From contig NZ_FOQM01000019.1 of NCBI RefSeq assembly GCF_900113735.1, positions 62,001 through 126,000 on the forward strand: 64,000 bases of DNA, written 5' to 3'. Positions within the stretch are counted from its first letter, which is position 1. The number at the start of each line of letters is the position of its first letter. A program made the position numbers and the translations under genes. This document shows positions 18,661-25,633 of the stretch, in pieces. This DNA is from Bradyrhizobium sp. Gha. GTDB taxonomy: Bacteria > Pseudomonadota > Alphaproteobacteria > Rhizobiales > Xanthobacteraceae. Under the pieces are notes generated by a model, which worked only from the letters and a program-made list of their open reading frames with translations, was not told the origin of the DNA and did not search any database.

Positions 18661-19215
18661 TTACCTCGGCGCGCGCTTGGCCAGGATTCGCTGCAACGTC
18701 CGCCGGTGCATGTTGAGGCGGCGCGCGGTTTCCGAGACGTTGCGGTTGCACATCTCGTAGATGCGCTGGATGTGTTCCCAGCGCACGCGGTCGGCGGACA
18801 TCGGGTTTGCCGGCGGCTCCGATTTTTCATCGCTGGTCGAGAGCAGCGCGGCGACGACGTCGTCGGCATCCGCGGGCTTCGAGAGATAATCGATCGCACC
18901 CATCTTCACCGCGGTGACGGCGGTGGCAATGTTGCCATAACCTGTCAGCACGATGGCGCGGGCTTCGGGGCGCTTCTTCTTCAGCGCGGAGACGACGTCG
19001 AGGCCGTTGCCGTCGCCGAGCCTGAGATCGACCACGGCGTAGGCGGGTGCGGACTTGCCGATCTGCGCCAGGCCATCCGAGACCGTGTCACATGACGTCA
19101 CCGCAAAGCCGCGTGTCTCCATGGCGCGCGACAGGCGCTCCAGAAACGGCTTGTCGTCTTCCACGATGAGAAGCGAGCGGTCGGCCTGTTCGTTCAGCTC
19201 AGTGATGGCGTTCAA
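18661..19215 (-). CDS. regR: Redox response regulator RegR/ActR (RegA/PrrA family)
   Basis: DNA-binding response regulator of 184 residues, the family's exact usual length. Receiver phosphoacceptor Asp63 lies in VVDLRLGDG, with acidic residues at 20-21, Thr in VLTGYG and Lys in SKPAD. The C-terminus is a Fis-type helix-turn-helix (NVSETARRLNMHRRTLQRIL), nearly invariant across RegA, PrrA and ActR. The start TTG at 19215 gives 184 residues and follows GAGAGAGGAC; a longer frame to 19257 is less likely. It lies 103 nt downstream of regS on the same strand. In this family it controls nitrogen fixation, respiration and carbon fixation genes in response to redox state. Confidence 0.95.
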   Translation of the reverse strand: MNAITELNEQADRSLLIVEDDKPFLERLSRAMETRGFAVTSCDTVSDGLAQIGKSAPAYAVVDLRLGDGNGLDVVSALKKKRPEARAIVLTGYGNIATAVTAVKMGAIDYLSKPADADDVVAALLSTSDEKSEPPANPMSADRVRWEHIQRIYEMCNRNVSETARRLNMHRRTLQRILAKRAPR

Positions 19216-19318
19216 GGTTTTGTCCTCTCTCCTGCGCATCTCCATATGGCGTCGCAATCAGGCGGTGCCAAGGCCGCCAATAGTCGATCGGGCCTCCCAT
19301 GCGACGCAAGGTCGCGGC

Positions 19319-20629
19319 CTATCCTATTGTTTCTTCTACGCTCTCGATAGCCTCAAAACGCCGGCGCGGCCACGCGATCTGGACCACTGCACCGTGTTCC
19401 GGAAAGGTCCTGTTGGTAAACGAGACCTTGGCGCCGGTGCGTTCGAGCAGTGTGCGGGCAATGAACACGCCGAGCCCCAGGCCGCCGCCGGCATCCTGGG
19501 CTCGCCGCCGCGACAGATAAGGCTCGCCGATGCGGTTCATGAGATCGGGCGGAATGCCCGGGCCGTCATCGGAAATCATGATCTCGATCGTGTCGTTGTT
19601 CCACCACGCATTCACTTCGACCGTGGTGTGCGCGAAATCGACGGCGTTCTCGACGATGTTGCCGACACCGTAGAGCACCGCGGGATTGCGCGATCCGACC
19701 GGCTCGGTCGCCGCGGCCACCGCGATCCGGACCTTGATGTCGACGCCGAAATCGCGGTGCGGCGCCACCACCTCCTCGATCAGCTCGGACAATTTCATGC
19801 GGTCGAACGGCGCGCCGGCCGAGGAGAGCTGCGTGATCTTGCTCAATATGTCGCGGCAACGCTGCGTCTGTTCGCGCAGGGTCTTGAGATCAGCGGCAAA
19901 GCTCGGGTCCTTCACCGTCTTCTCGAGCTCGCGCGAGATCAGGAAGATGGTGGCGAGCGGCGTGCCGAGCTCATGCGCGGCGGCGGCGGCGAGACCGTCG
20001 AGCTGGGTCAGATGCTGCTCGCGCGTCAGCACCAGCTCGGTCGCGGCGAGCGCGTCGGCGAGCTTGCGCGCCTCCTCGGTCACCTGGAACGAGTAGAGGC
20101 TGGTGACGCCGATCGCGAGCACGATCGAAAGCCAGACGCCAAGGAGATAGATCGGCGGCAGCACCACGGGATCTTCGGAGTCCCAGGGCAGCGGGTAATG
20201 GACGAAGAACAGGATCGAGGCGCAGGCCACCGCCAGAAGGCCGAGGGCGAAAGTGAGCCGGGCCGGCAGCGCGGTAGCCGAGATCAAGACCGGCGCAAGG
20301 AACAGGAACGAGAACGGGTTCTGCAATCCGCCGGTGAAGAACAGCAGGCCCGCCAGTTCCAGGATGTTCAGCGCCAGCAGCGCGGCCGCATGGATCGGCT
20401 CCAGCCGCCGCATCGGATTGATCGCGGTCTGGAGCACCAAATTGAGCACGGCCGACAGGCCGATGATGCTGACACAGGGGACGATCTCGACCTCGAACTC
20501 CAGCCCCTGCGCCACGACGAAGATTGCGGCGAGCTGGCCCAGCACCGCGAGCCAGCGCAGTCGCAGGATGGTGTCCAGGCGGATGTGACGTTGCGAAGGG
20601 CGGAAGTCGGAAGCAGCGGTCTCGGTCAT
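19319..20629 (-). CDS. regS: Redox sensor histidine kinase RegS/ActS (RegB/PrrB family)
   Basis: Membrane histidine kinase of 436 residues that phosphorylates RegR. Residues about 25-180 form six membrane segments. The conserved GGLQNPF (100-106) is the quinone-sensing motif of RegB. The H-box AAAAAHELGTPLATI has phospho-His219, and Cys258 in QTQRCRDIL matches the redox-active cysteine (Cys265 in Rhodobacter RegB). ATP-binding N, G1 and G2 boxes follow (IVENAVDFA, DDGPGI, GGGLGLGVF). The ATG at 20629 is chosen over a TTG three codons earlier. Its position next to regR and mmcB is typical of Bradyrhizobium and its relatives. Confidence 0.95.
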   Translation of the reverse strand: MTETAASDFRPSQRHIRLDTILRLRWLAVLGQLAAIFVVAQGLEFEVEIVPCVSIIGLSAVLNLVLQTAINPMRRLEPIHAAALLALNILELAGLLFFTGGLQNPFSFLFLAPVLISATALPARLTFALGLLAVACASILFFVHYPLPWDSEDPVVLPPIYLLGVWLSIVLAIGVTSLYSFQVTEEARKLADALAATELVLTREQHLTQLDGLAAAAAHELGTPLATIFLISRELEKTVKDPSFAADLKTLREQTQRCRDILSKITQLSSAGAPFDRMKLSELIEEVVAPHRDFGVDIKVRIAVAAATEPVGSRNPAVLYGVGNIVENAVDFAHTTVEVNAWWNNDTIEIMISDDGPGIPPDLMNRIGEPYLSRRRAQDAGGGLGLGVFIARTLLERTGAKVSFTNRTFPEHGAVVQIAWPRRRFEAIESVEETIG

Positions 20630-20700
20630 CCCAGTCAATCTAGCGGTGCACGTGTCCGATCACAAACACGCTTGTCCCATGTCCATGCCAGTGCGATCTC

Positions 20701-20836
20701 ATATGGTGTGCATCATATGGCGGCATCGGCGGTCGGCTCCCTCTCCCGCTTGCGGGCGGGGCAATCGCATATGGTGTACACGATGCGACGGCATCGGCAG
20801 TGGGCTCCCTCTCCCGCTTGCGGGGGAGGGCTGGGG
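20701..20836. repeat. Two tandem copies of a 68-nt intergenic repeat
   Basis: Copies start at 20701 and 20769 (period 68 nt), each beginning CATATGGTGT and ending with a CCCTCTCCCGCTTGCGGG hairpin. They differ at a modest number of positions. They lie in the 435-nt gap between regS and the ABC-2 ATPase gene, which are divergent. No gene is seen in this gap. Confidence 0.7.
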
Positions 20837-20870
20837 TGTCTCCGCAACGGGACAATCCCCAAGAGGAAAG

Positions 20871-20947
20871 AACCCTCACCCGCCACGCGCGGGACGATGC
20901 TTCGCATCGCCCAGGGCGTGGCGGTCTCTCCCGCAAGCGGGAGAGGC
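20871..20947. repeat. Further intergenic hairpin in the regS-ABC gap
   Basis: CACCCGCCACGC near 20876 is answered by GCGTGGCGG near 20916, and CTCTCCCGCAAGCGGGAGAG (20926-20945) is a self-contained hairpin. The sequence shares the CTCTCCCGCTTGCGGG core with the tandem repeat just upstream but in opposite orientation. It is likely a decayed relative of that element. Confidence 0.5.
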
Positions 20948-21064
20948 GGAGCAAGCCCGAAGAGTCGTGAAATCCACAGGCGATCATCGTGCAGTCCATG
21001 GAACGGAAGTCTCGGACATCAAGCCTTGCGCTCTACCGCGCAATGGCGGAAGAACGCCTCTAGC

Positions 21065-21868
21065 ATGACCGGGAATGACGACGCTTCAAGCCCGCCGACT
21101 GTCGCGGATCACATTTCGTCCGCGGCCATCGAGGTCGCTCGCCTCGTCAAGGTCTACAAGCAGACCCGCGCGGTGGACGGTATCTCCTTTTCGCTGCCCC
21201 GCGGCAGCATCACCGGATTGCTCGGCGGCAACGGCGCCGGCAAGACCACCACCATCGCAATGATCATGGGGCTGGTGCTGCCGACCTCCGGCCGCGTCCG
21301 CGTGCTCGGGCATCGGATGCCGGAGGACAGCGCGGCCGTGCTGGGGCGGATGAATTTCGAAAGCCCCTATGTCGACATGCCGATGCGGCTGACGGTGCGC
21401 CAGAACCTCACGATTTTCGGCAAGCTTTATGCGGTCAGGCACCTCGCCGATCGCATCGCGAAGCTGGCCGATGATCTCGATCTCAATGATTTCATCGACC
21501 GCGCCAACGGCAAGCTCTCGGCCGGACAGAAGACCCGCGTCGCGCTGGCGAAGGCGCTGATCAACCAGCCGGAACTGTTGCTGCTGGACGAGCCGACCGC
21601 CTCGCTCGACCCTGATACGGCCGACTGGGTCCGGGGCCATCTGGAGCGCTACCGCAAGGACAACAACGCCACCATCCTCTTGGCCTCGCACAACATGCTC
21701 GAGGTCGAGCGGCTCTGTGACCGCGTCATCATCATGAAGCGCGGTCGCATCGAGGACGACGATACGCCCGATGCCATCATGGCCCGCTACAACCGCACCA
21801 CGCTGGAAGAGGTGTTCCTGGACGTCGCGCGCGGGCGGGTGAACGGCGCAAAGGAGGGGGCGAGATGA
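21065..21868 (+). CDS. ABC-2 exporter ATP-binding protein
   Basis: Cytoplasmic ATPase of 267 residues for the permease encoded 145 nt downstream. Walker A is GGNGAGKTT, the signature LSAGQKTRVALAKAL, Walker B LLLLDEPT and the switch His is in LLASHNM. It belongs to the NodI/CcmA-like ABC-2 class used for export of lipids, polysaccharides or drugs. The reading frame is open far upstream through repeats and antisense to regS, but homology begins near ATG 21065, which lacks a good ribosome site. An intergenic repeat separates it from its permease gene, unusual for an ABC pair. Confidence 0.92.
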   Translation: MTGNDDASSPPTVADHISSAAIEVARLVKVYKQTRAVDGISFSLPRGSITGLLGGNGAGKTTTIAMIMGLVLPTSGRVRVLGHRMPEDSAAVLGRMNFESPYVDMPMRLTVRQNLTIFGKLYAVRHLADRIAKLADDLDLNDFIDRANGKLSAGQKTRVALAKALINQPELLLLDEPTASLDPDTADWVRGHLERYRKDNNATILLASHNMLEVERLCDRVIIMKRGRIEDDDTPDAIMARYNRTTLEEVFLDVARGRVNGAKEGAR

Positions 21869-21890
21869 GCGAGCGACTGGCGCTTCTTTC

Positions 21891-21988
21891 GTCATTGCGA
21901 GCGAAGCGAAGCAATCCAGAGTCTCTCCGCAGAAGGATTCTGGATTGCTTCGTCGCATCAGCGCAAAATTGGAGCTCCTCGCAATGAC
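21891..21988. repeat. Intergenic palindrome (GTCATTGCGA family), copy 1
   Basis: Arms GTCATTGCGA (21891-21900) and TCGCAATGAC (21979-21988) are perfect, with inner arms GAAGCAATCCAGA and TCTGGATTGCTTCG. A second copy lies at 57789-57873. This copy sits inside the ABC-2 operon, between ATPase and permease genes, so its hairpin will be present in the mRNA and could reduce read-through or change stability. Confidence 0.85.
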
Positions 21989-22013
21989 GGCCTCCGGGGG
22001 CGCTGGTGCGACT

Positions 22014-22832
22014 ATGACTGAACTCTCCCTCCACCGCCGCATTTCCGTGCAGCGCATCGGCGCGATGATCCTGCGCTACTGGTATCTGCTGATGTCGTCC
22101 TGGCCGCGGCTGCTCGAGCTGCTGTACTGGCCGGCGCTCCAGATCATCACCTGGGGCTTTCTGCAGCTCTACATCGCGCAGAACGCCAATTTCTTCGCGC
22201 GCGCCGGTGGCACGCTGATCGGGGCCGTCATTCTCTGGGACATTCTGTTCCGCGGCCAGCTCGGCTTTTCCATCTCCTTCCTGGAGGAGATGTGGGCGCG
22301 CAACCTCGGCAACCTCATGATGAGCCCCCTGAAGCCGATCGAGTTTTTGCTCTCGCTGATGGCGATGAGCCTGATCCGGCTCGCGATCGGCGTCATCCCG
22401 ATGACGCTGCTCGCGCTGATCTTCTTTCATTTCAATGTCTACGGCCTCGGCCTGCCGCTGATCGCCTTCTTCTGCAATCTGATCTTCACGAGCTGGTCGG
22501 TCGGCATCTTCGTCTCGGGGCTGGTGCTGCGGAATGGCCTGGGCGCCGAGAGCATCGTCTGGACGTTGATGTTCGGAATCATGCCGCTCGCCTGCATCTA
22601 TTATCCGGTCAGCGTGCTGCCCGGCTGGTTGCAATACGTCGCCTGGTCCCTGCCGCCGACTTACGTGTTCGAGGGGATGCGCGCGCTCCTGATCGAGAAC
22701 ACCTTTCGGACCGATTTGATGCTTGAAGCGTTGGCCATCAACGCAGGCCTTCTGGTGGCTTCTTTCTGGGCATTCCTTGCCCTGTTGCGCAGCGCCAGGA
22801 AGCACGGCTCGCTGCTGGCGGGAGGCGAATGA
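22014..22832 (+). CDS. ABC-2 type exporter permease
   Basis: Membrane partner of the ATPase at 21065, 272 residues with about six membrane segments. The ABC-2 fold is seen from the short amphipathic N-terminus (residues 1-25), the first segments, and the C-terminal signature PVSVLPGWLQYVAWSLPPTYVFEGMR before the last helix, typical of this family. The ATG at 22014 follows the repeat and has no clear ribosome site; a frame open from 21945 begins inside the repeat. The substrate is unknown. Confidence 0.9.
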   Translation: MTELSLHRRISVQRIGAMILRYWYLLMSSWPRLLELLYWPALQIITWGFLQLYIAQNANFFARAGGTLIGAVILWDILFRGQLGFSISFLEEMWARNLGNLMMSPLKPIEFLLSLMAMSLIRLAIGVIPMTLLALIFFHFNVYGLGLPLIAFFCNLIFTSWSVGIFVSGLVLRNGLGAESIVWTLMFGIMPLACIYYPVSVLPGWLQYVAWSLPPTYVFEGMRALLIENTFRTDLMLEALAINAGLLVASFWAFLALLRSARKHGSLLAGGE

Positions 22833-22902
22833 CGTCACTTTCCCGTGGATTTAGTTCGGTTTTTGTCGCTTCGTCCCGTAGATGTACGGAACCATGCATT
22901 GA

Positions 22903-22914
22903 CGCAATATTGCG
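22903..22914. promoter_or_regulatory. Palindrome upstream of phaZ
   Basis: CGCAATATTGCG is a perfect 12-bp palindrome about 40 nt before the phaZ start and overlaps a TTGACG hexamer that could be a -35 element. Granule-associated PHB genes are often controlled by PhaR at short GC-flanked palindromes, so this is a candidate operator; the link is inference. Confidence 0.3.
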
Positions 22915-22952
22915 CATTCGGCAGTATGCTGCGATGCGAAGAGGATTTGATC

Positions 22953-24281
22953 ATGCCGATTGGTGAGTTTGGCGGCGCGCCGCCCCTGGCAGCGGAAGGC
23001 AGCCCGGTCCTGACCACGCCGATGTACTGGATGTACGAGATGGTGCAGGCCTCTCTCAATCCGGCACGCGCGGTCACCGATGCGACCAAGCTGCTGTTTC
23101 AGAATCCGCTGAATCCCTGGGCCCGCACCGAGGTCGGCAAGTCGGTCGCCGCGGCCTGCGAGTTGTTCGAGCGCACCACGCGCCGCTACGGCAAGCCGGA
23201 ATGGGGCCTCGACGACACCGACGTCAACGGCACCCGCGTCCCCGTCGAGGTTCGCTCGGTGTGGGAAAAGCCGTTCTGCCGGTTGCTCTACTTCGATCGC
23301 AAATTCGCTCGTCCCTTGCGCAGCCCGCAGCCGCGGGTGTTGATCGTGGCGCCGATGTCCGGCCATTACGCGACGCTGCTGCGCGGCACGGTCGACGCCT
23401 TCCTGCCGGCGCATGAGGTCTACATCACCGACTGGGCCGACGCCCGCATGGTGCCCTTGAGCGAAGGCCGCTTCGATCTCGACGACTACATCGATTACGT
23501 GATCGAGATGCTGCATGTGCTGGGCGGCAACACCCATGTCATGGCGGTGTGCCAGCCCTCCGTCCCCGTCGTCGCCGCCGTCTCGATCATGGAAGCGCGG
23601 CGCGATCCTTTCGTCCCGACCTCGATGACGCTGATGGGCGGTCCGATCGACACCCGACGCAATCCGACCGCGGTGAACAATCTCGCCCAGGAGCGCGGCA
23701 TCGATTGGTTCCGCAATCACGTCATCACCAAGGTGCCGTTTCCGCATCCGGGCATGATGCGCGACGTTTATCCGGGCTTCCTGCAGCTGAACGGGTTCAT
23801 CAGCATGAATCTCGACCGGCACATGGACGCCCACAAGCAGCTCTTTGCCAATCTGGTGAAGGGCGACGGCGACCTCGTCGACAAGCATCGCGAGTTCTAT
23901 GACGAATACCTCGCCGTCATGGATCTTTCGGCCGAGTATTATCTGCAGACGGTCGACACCGTCTTCGTGAAGCACTCGCTGCCGAAGGGCGAGATGATGC
24001 ATCGTGGAACTCGCGTCGATCCTTCCAAGATCACGCGCGTCGCGTTGATGACGGTGGAGGGCGAGAACGACGACATCTCCGGTCTCGGTCAGACCGAAGC
24101 AACGCACGGATTGTGCAGCTCGATACCGGATCATCGCCGCGTTCATTACGTCCAGAAGGGCGTTGGACATTACGGCGTGTTCAACGGCTCGCGTTTCAAG
24201 TCGGAGATCGTGCCGCGGATTCACGACTTCATGGTCTCGGCTGCGAATCCGAGCTCATTGCAGGCGCTTGCGGCGGAATAA
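22953..24281 (+). CDS. phaZ: Intracellular polyhydroxyalkanoate depolymerase
   Basis: A 442-residue enzyme that degrades stored PHB granules to hydroxybutyrate oligomers inside the cell. It opens with MPIGEFGGAPPLAAEG and MYWMYEM, typical of the family. The nucleophile is Cys200 in MAVCQPSVP, where the lipase box Ser is replaced by Cys, as in the Ralstonia-type depolymerase. The Asp and His of the triad fall in the C-terminal half, including VGHYGVFNG near the end. The ATG at 22953 follows GAAGAGGATTTG and is chosen over an upstream ATG at 22926. A non-coding region follows, then the YgjP-like gene. Confidence 0.93.
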   Translation: MPIGEFGGAPPLAAEGSPVLTTPMYWMYEMVQASLNPARAVTDATKLLFQNPLNPWARTEVGKSVAAACELFERTTRRYGKPEWGLDDTDVNGTRVPVEVRSVWEKPFCRLLYFDRKFARPLRSPQPRVLIVAPMSGHYATLLRGTVDAFLPAHEVYITDWADARMVPLSEGRFDLDDYIDYVIEMLHVLGGNTHVMAVCQPSVPVVAAVSIMEARRDPFVPTSMTLMGGPIDTRRNPTAVNNLAQERGIDWFRNHVITKVPFPHPGMMRDVYPGFLQLNGFISMNLDRHMDAHKQLFANLVKGDGDLVDKHREFYDEYLAVMDLSAEYYLQTVDTVFVKHSLPKGEMMHRGTRVDPSKITRVALMTVEGENDDISGLGQTEATHGLCSSIPDHRRVHYVQKGVGHYGVFNGSRFKSEIVPRIHDFMVSAANPSSLQALAAE

Positions 24282-24339
24282 GCTCTGATTTCGGCTTTAC
24301 CGCTTAAATCCGAGGCCCTGTCGGCGGCGCTGGGAGGGT

Positions 24340-24486
24340 CAGGTTCCCGCCAGATTCGAGGTATTTAGGTAGCGATCTAGGAGTGAGTCAGTCCTCACCT
24401 CTTGGGGGTGCCGCATGCATCCGGCGAGGAAGAAAAAAGCCGGTTCCAACCCCAGTCTGTAGGGTCTCCCGGCTGAAGAACCCCTG
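24340..24486. ncRNA. Candidate structured RNA, family not recognised
   Basis: The 301-nt gap between phaZ and the YgjP-like gene holds a compact set of nested inverted repeats. CAGGTTC (24340-24346) can pair with GAACCCCTG (24478-24486) to close about 147 nt. Inside are GTGAG/CTCAC (24383-24398), GCCG/CGGC (24410-24425) and AGCCGG/CCGGCT (24438-24474). Read on the minus strand, the last hairpin is followed at once by six T (24438-24433), like an intrinsic terminator, so the strand is uncertain. It differs from the palindromic repeats elsewhere in the window. It does not match the SRP, tmRNA or RNase P features I know. The rest of the gap shows nothing. Confidence 0.35.
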
Positions 24487-24582
24487 TATATTGGGCAAAT
24501 GATTTGTTTTTGCGCCGAGCGCTTTCCCTGGCGGCGGTTATGGCAGAATCCGGGCGATCTCTTGCTCTCTGGACTGACAGAC

Positions 24583-25338
24583 ATGGCCACTCGCGCGCTC
24601 CTCTACCGTCGGCCTCACGAACCGAAGACCCTCGTCATCACTCATGGATCGCAATTCTTTGCGATAAGGCTGCGCAGGCATCGCCGTGCGCGGCGTTACA
24701 CGCTCAGAATCCATCCGAGTGATCGCGAAGCCATTCTCACCATCCCACCGCGAGGCACGCTCGCTGAAGCCAAGGACTTCGCGCAGCGTCACGGTGCGTG
24801 GATCGCGGCACGTCTCGGTCGTTTGCCGAAGGCGGCGCCGTTCCAGCCTGGCACAGTGATACCGCTCCGCGGCGTTTCCCATCGCATCGTGCATCGCGCA
24901 GGCAGCCGCGGCACCGTGTGGACCGAAATACGCGACAGCGGCGAACGCATTGTCTGCGTCGCCGGCGGCCTCGAGCATGTCGATCGCCGCGTCAGCGACT
25001 TCCTCAAGCGCGAGGCGCGCAAGGATCTGCAGCGTTCGGCGGAGACCCATGCCGCCGAGCTCGGCGTCAAGGTGAAGCGGCTCTCGATCCGTGATCAGTC
25101 GAGCCGCTGGGGCTCCTGCACCTCGGCGGGCTCACTGTCGTTCTCCTGGCGCCTGATCCTCGCCCCACCCTACGTGCTCGACTATCTCGCCGCGCATGAG
25201 GTCGCCCATCTCGTCGAGATGAACCACTCCGCCCGCTTCTGGCGTGTCTGCGGCAAGATCTGTCCGTCGATGGAGCGCGCCAAGAAGTGGCTCGACACGT
25301 ACGGCAATGACCTGCACCGGTACGGGATCGAGGATTGA
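24583..25338 (+). CDS. YgjP/DUF45-like zinc metalloprotein
   Basis: A 251-residue predicted metallopeptidase of the YgjP-like family. The signature is AAHEVAHLVEMNHSARFW, with HExxH at 205-209 and the third ligand His215; the preceding SSRWGSCTSAGSLSFSWRL block is the other invariant feature. No signal peptide or membrane segment is present. The ATG at 24583 follows GGAC and fits; an open frame to 24499 runs back into the structured gap. The target is unknown. Confidence 0.87.
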   Translation: MATRALLYRRPHEPKTLVITHGSQFFAIRLRRHRRARRYTLRIHPSDREAILTIPPRGTLAEAKDFAQRHGAWIAARLGRLPKAAPFQPGTVIPLRGVSHRIVHRAGSRGTVWTEIRDSGERIVCVAGGLEHVDRRVSDFLKREARKDLQRSAETHAAELGVKVKRLSIRDQSSRWGSCTSAGSLSFSWRLILAPPYVLDYLAAHEVAHLVEMNHSARFWRVCGKICPSMERAKKWLDTYGNDLHRYGIED

Positions 25339-25380
25339 GGCTGCGCCGAGGATCACGGCGCACTGCCAGCCCAGCAAGCA

Positions 25381-25485
25381 CTGTCATCGCCCGCGAAAGC
25401 GGGCGATCCAGTATTCCAGAGACGCCTGTGATTGAATCGAGAAGCCGCGGCGTACTGGATTCCCCGCCTTCGCGGGGAATGACAG
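25381..25485. repeat. Intergenic palindrome (CTGTCAT...ATGACAG type)
   Basis: Outer arms CTGTCAT and ATGACAG enclose CGCCCGCGAAAGCGGGCG (a local hairpin), TCCAGTA...TACTGGA arms, and CCCCGCCTTCGCGGGG. It occupies part of the 295-nt gap between the YgjP-like and PBP1A genes, which converge; it may terminate both. The rest of that gap shows no gene. Confidence 0.7.
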
Positions 25486-25633
25486 CGGAGGATGAGGCGC
25501 GGACAACGCGCCTTGCACCACATTCGCCGATCCGAGAGCCAAATCAACGATCTCGCGAAATCCGCCGCGCATCACGCCCGAGAACCCCCGCCTACTGTGC
25601 ATGGGGTTGTTTTCGCGTTCTTGTTTTGAAGGC

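Noticed and set aside
20701-20947. Repeated hairpins that might be a CRISPR array
   Set aside because: Only two tandem copies and hairpins without regular short spacers are present, and no cas genes are near.
19055-21064. N-terminal extension of the ABC ATPase frame back into regS
   Set aside because: The extension is antisense to regS and passes through intergenic repeats; ATPase homology begins near 21065.
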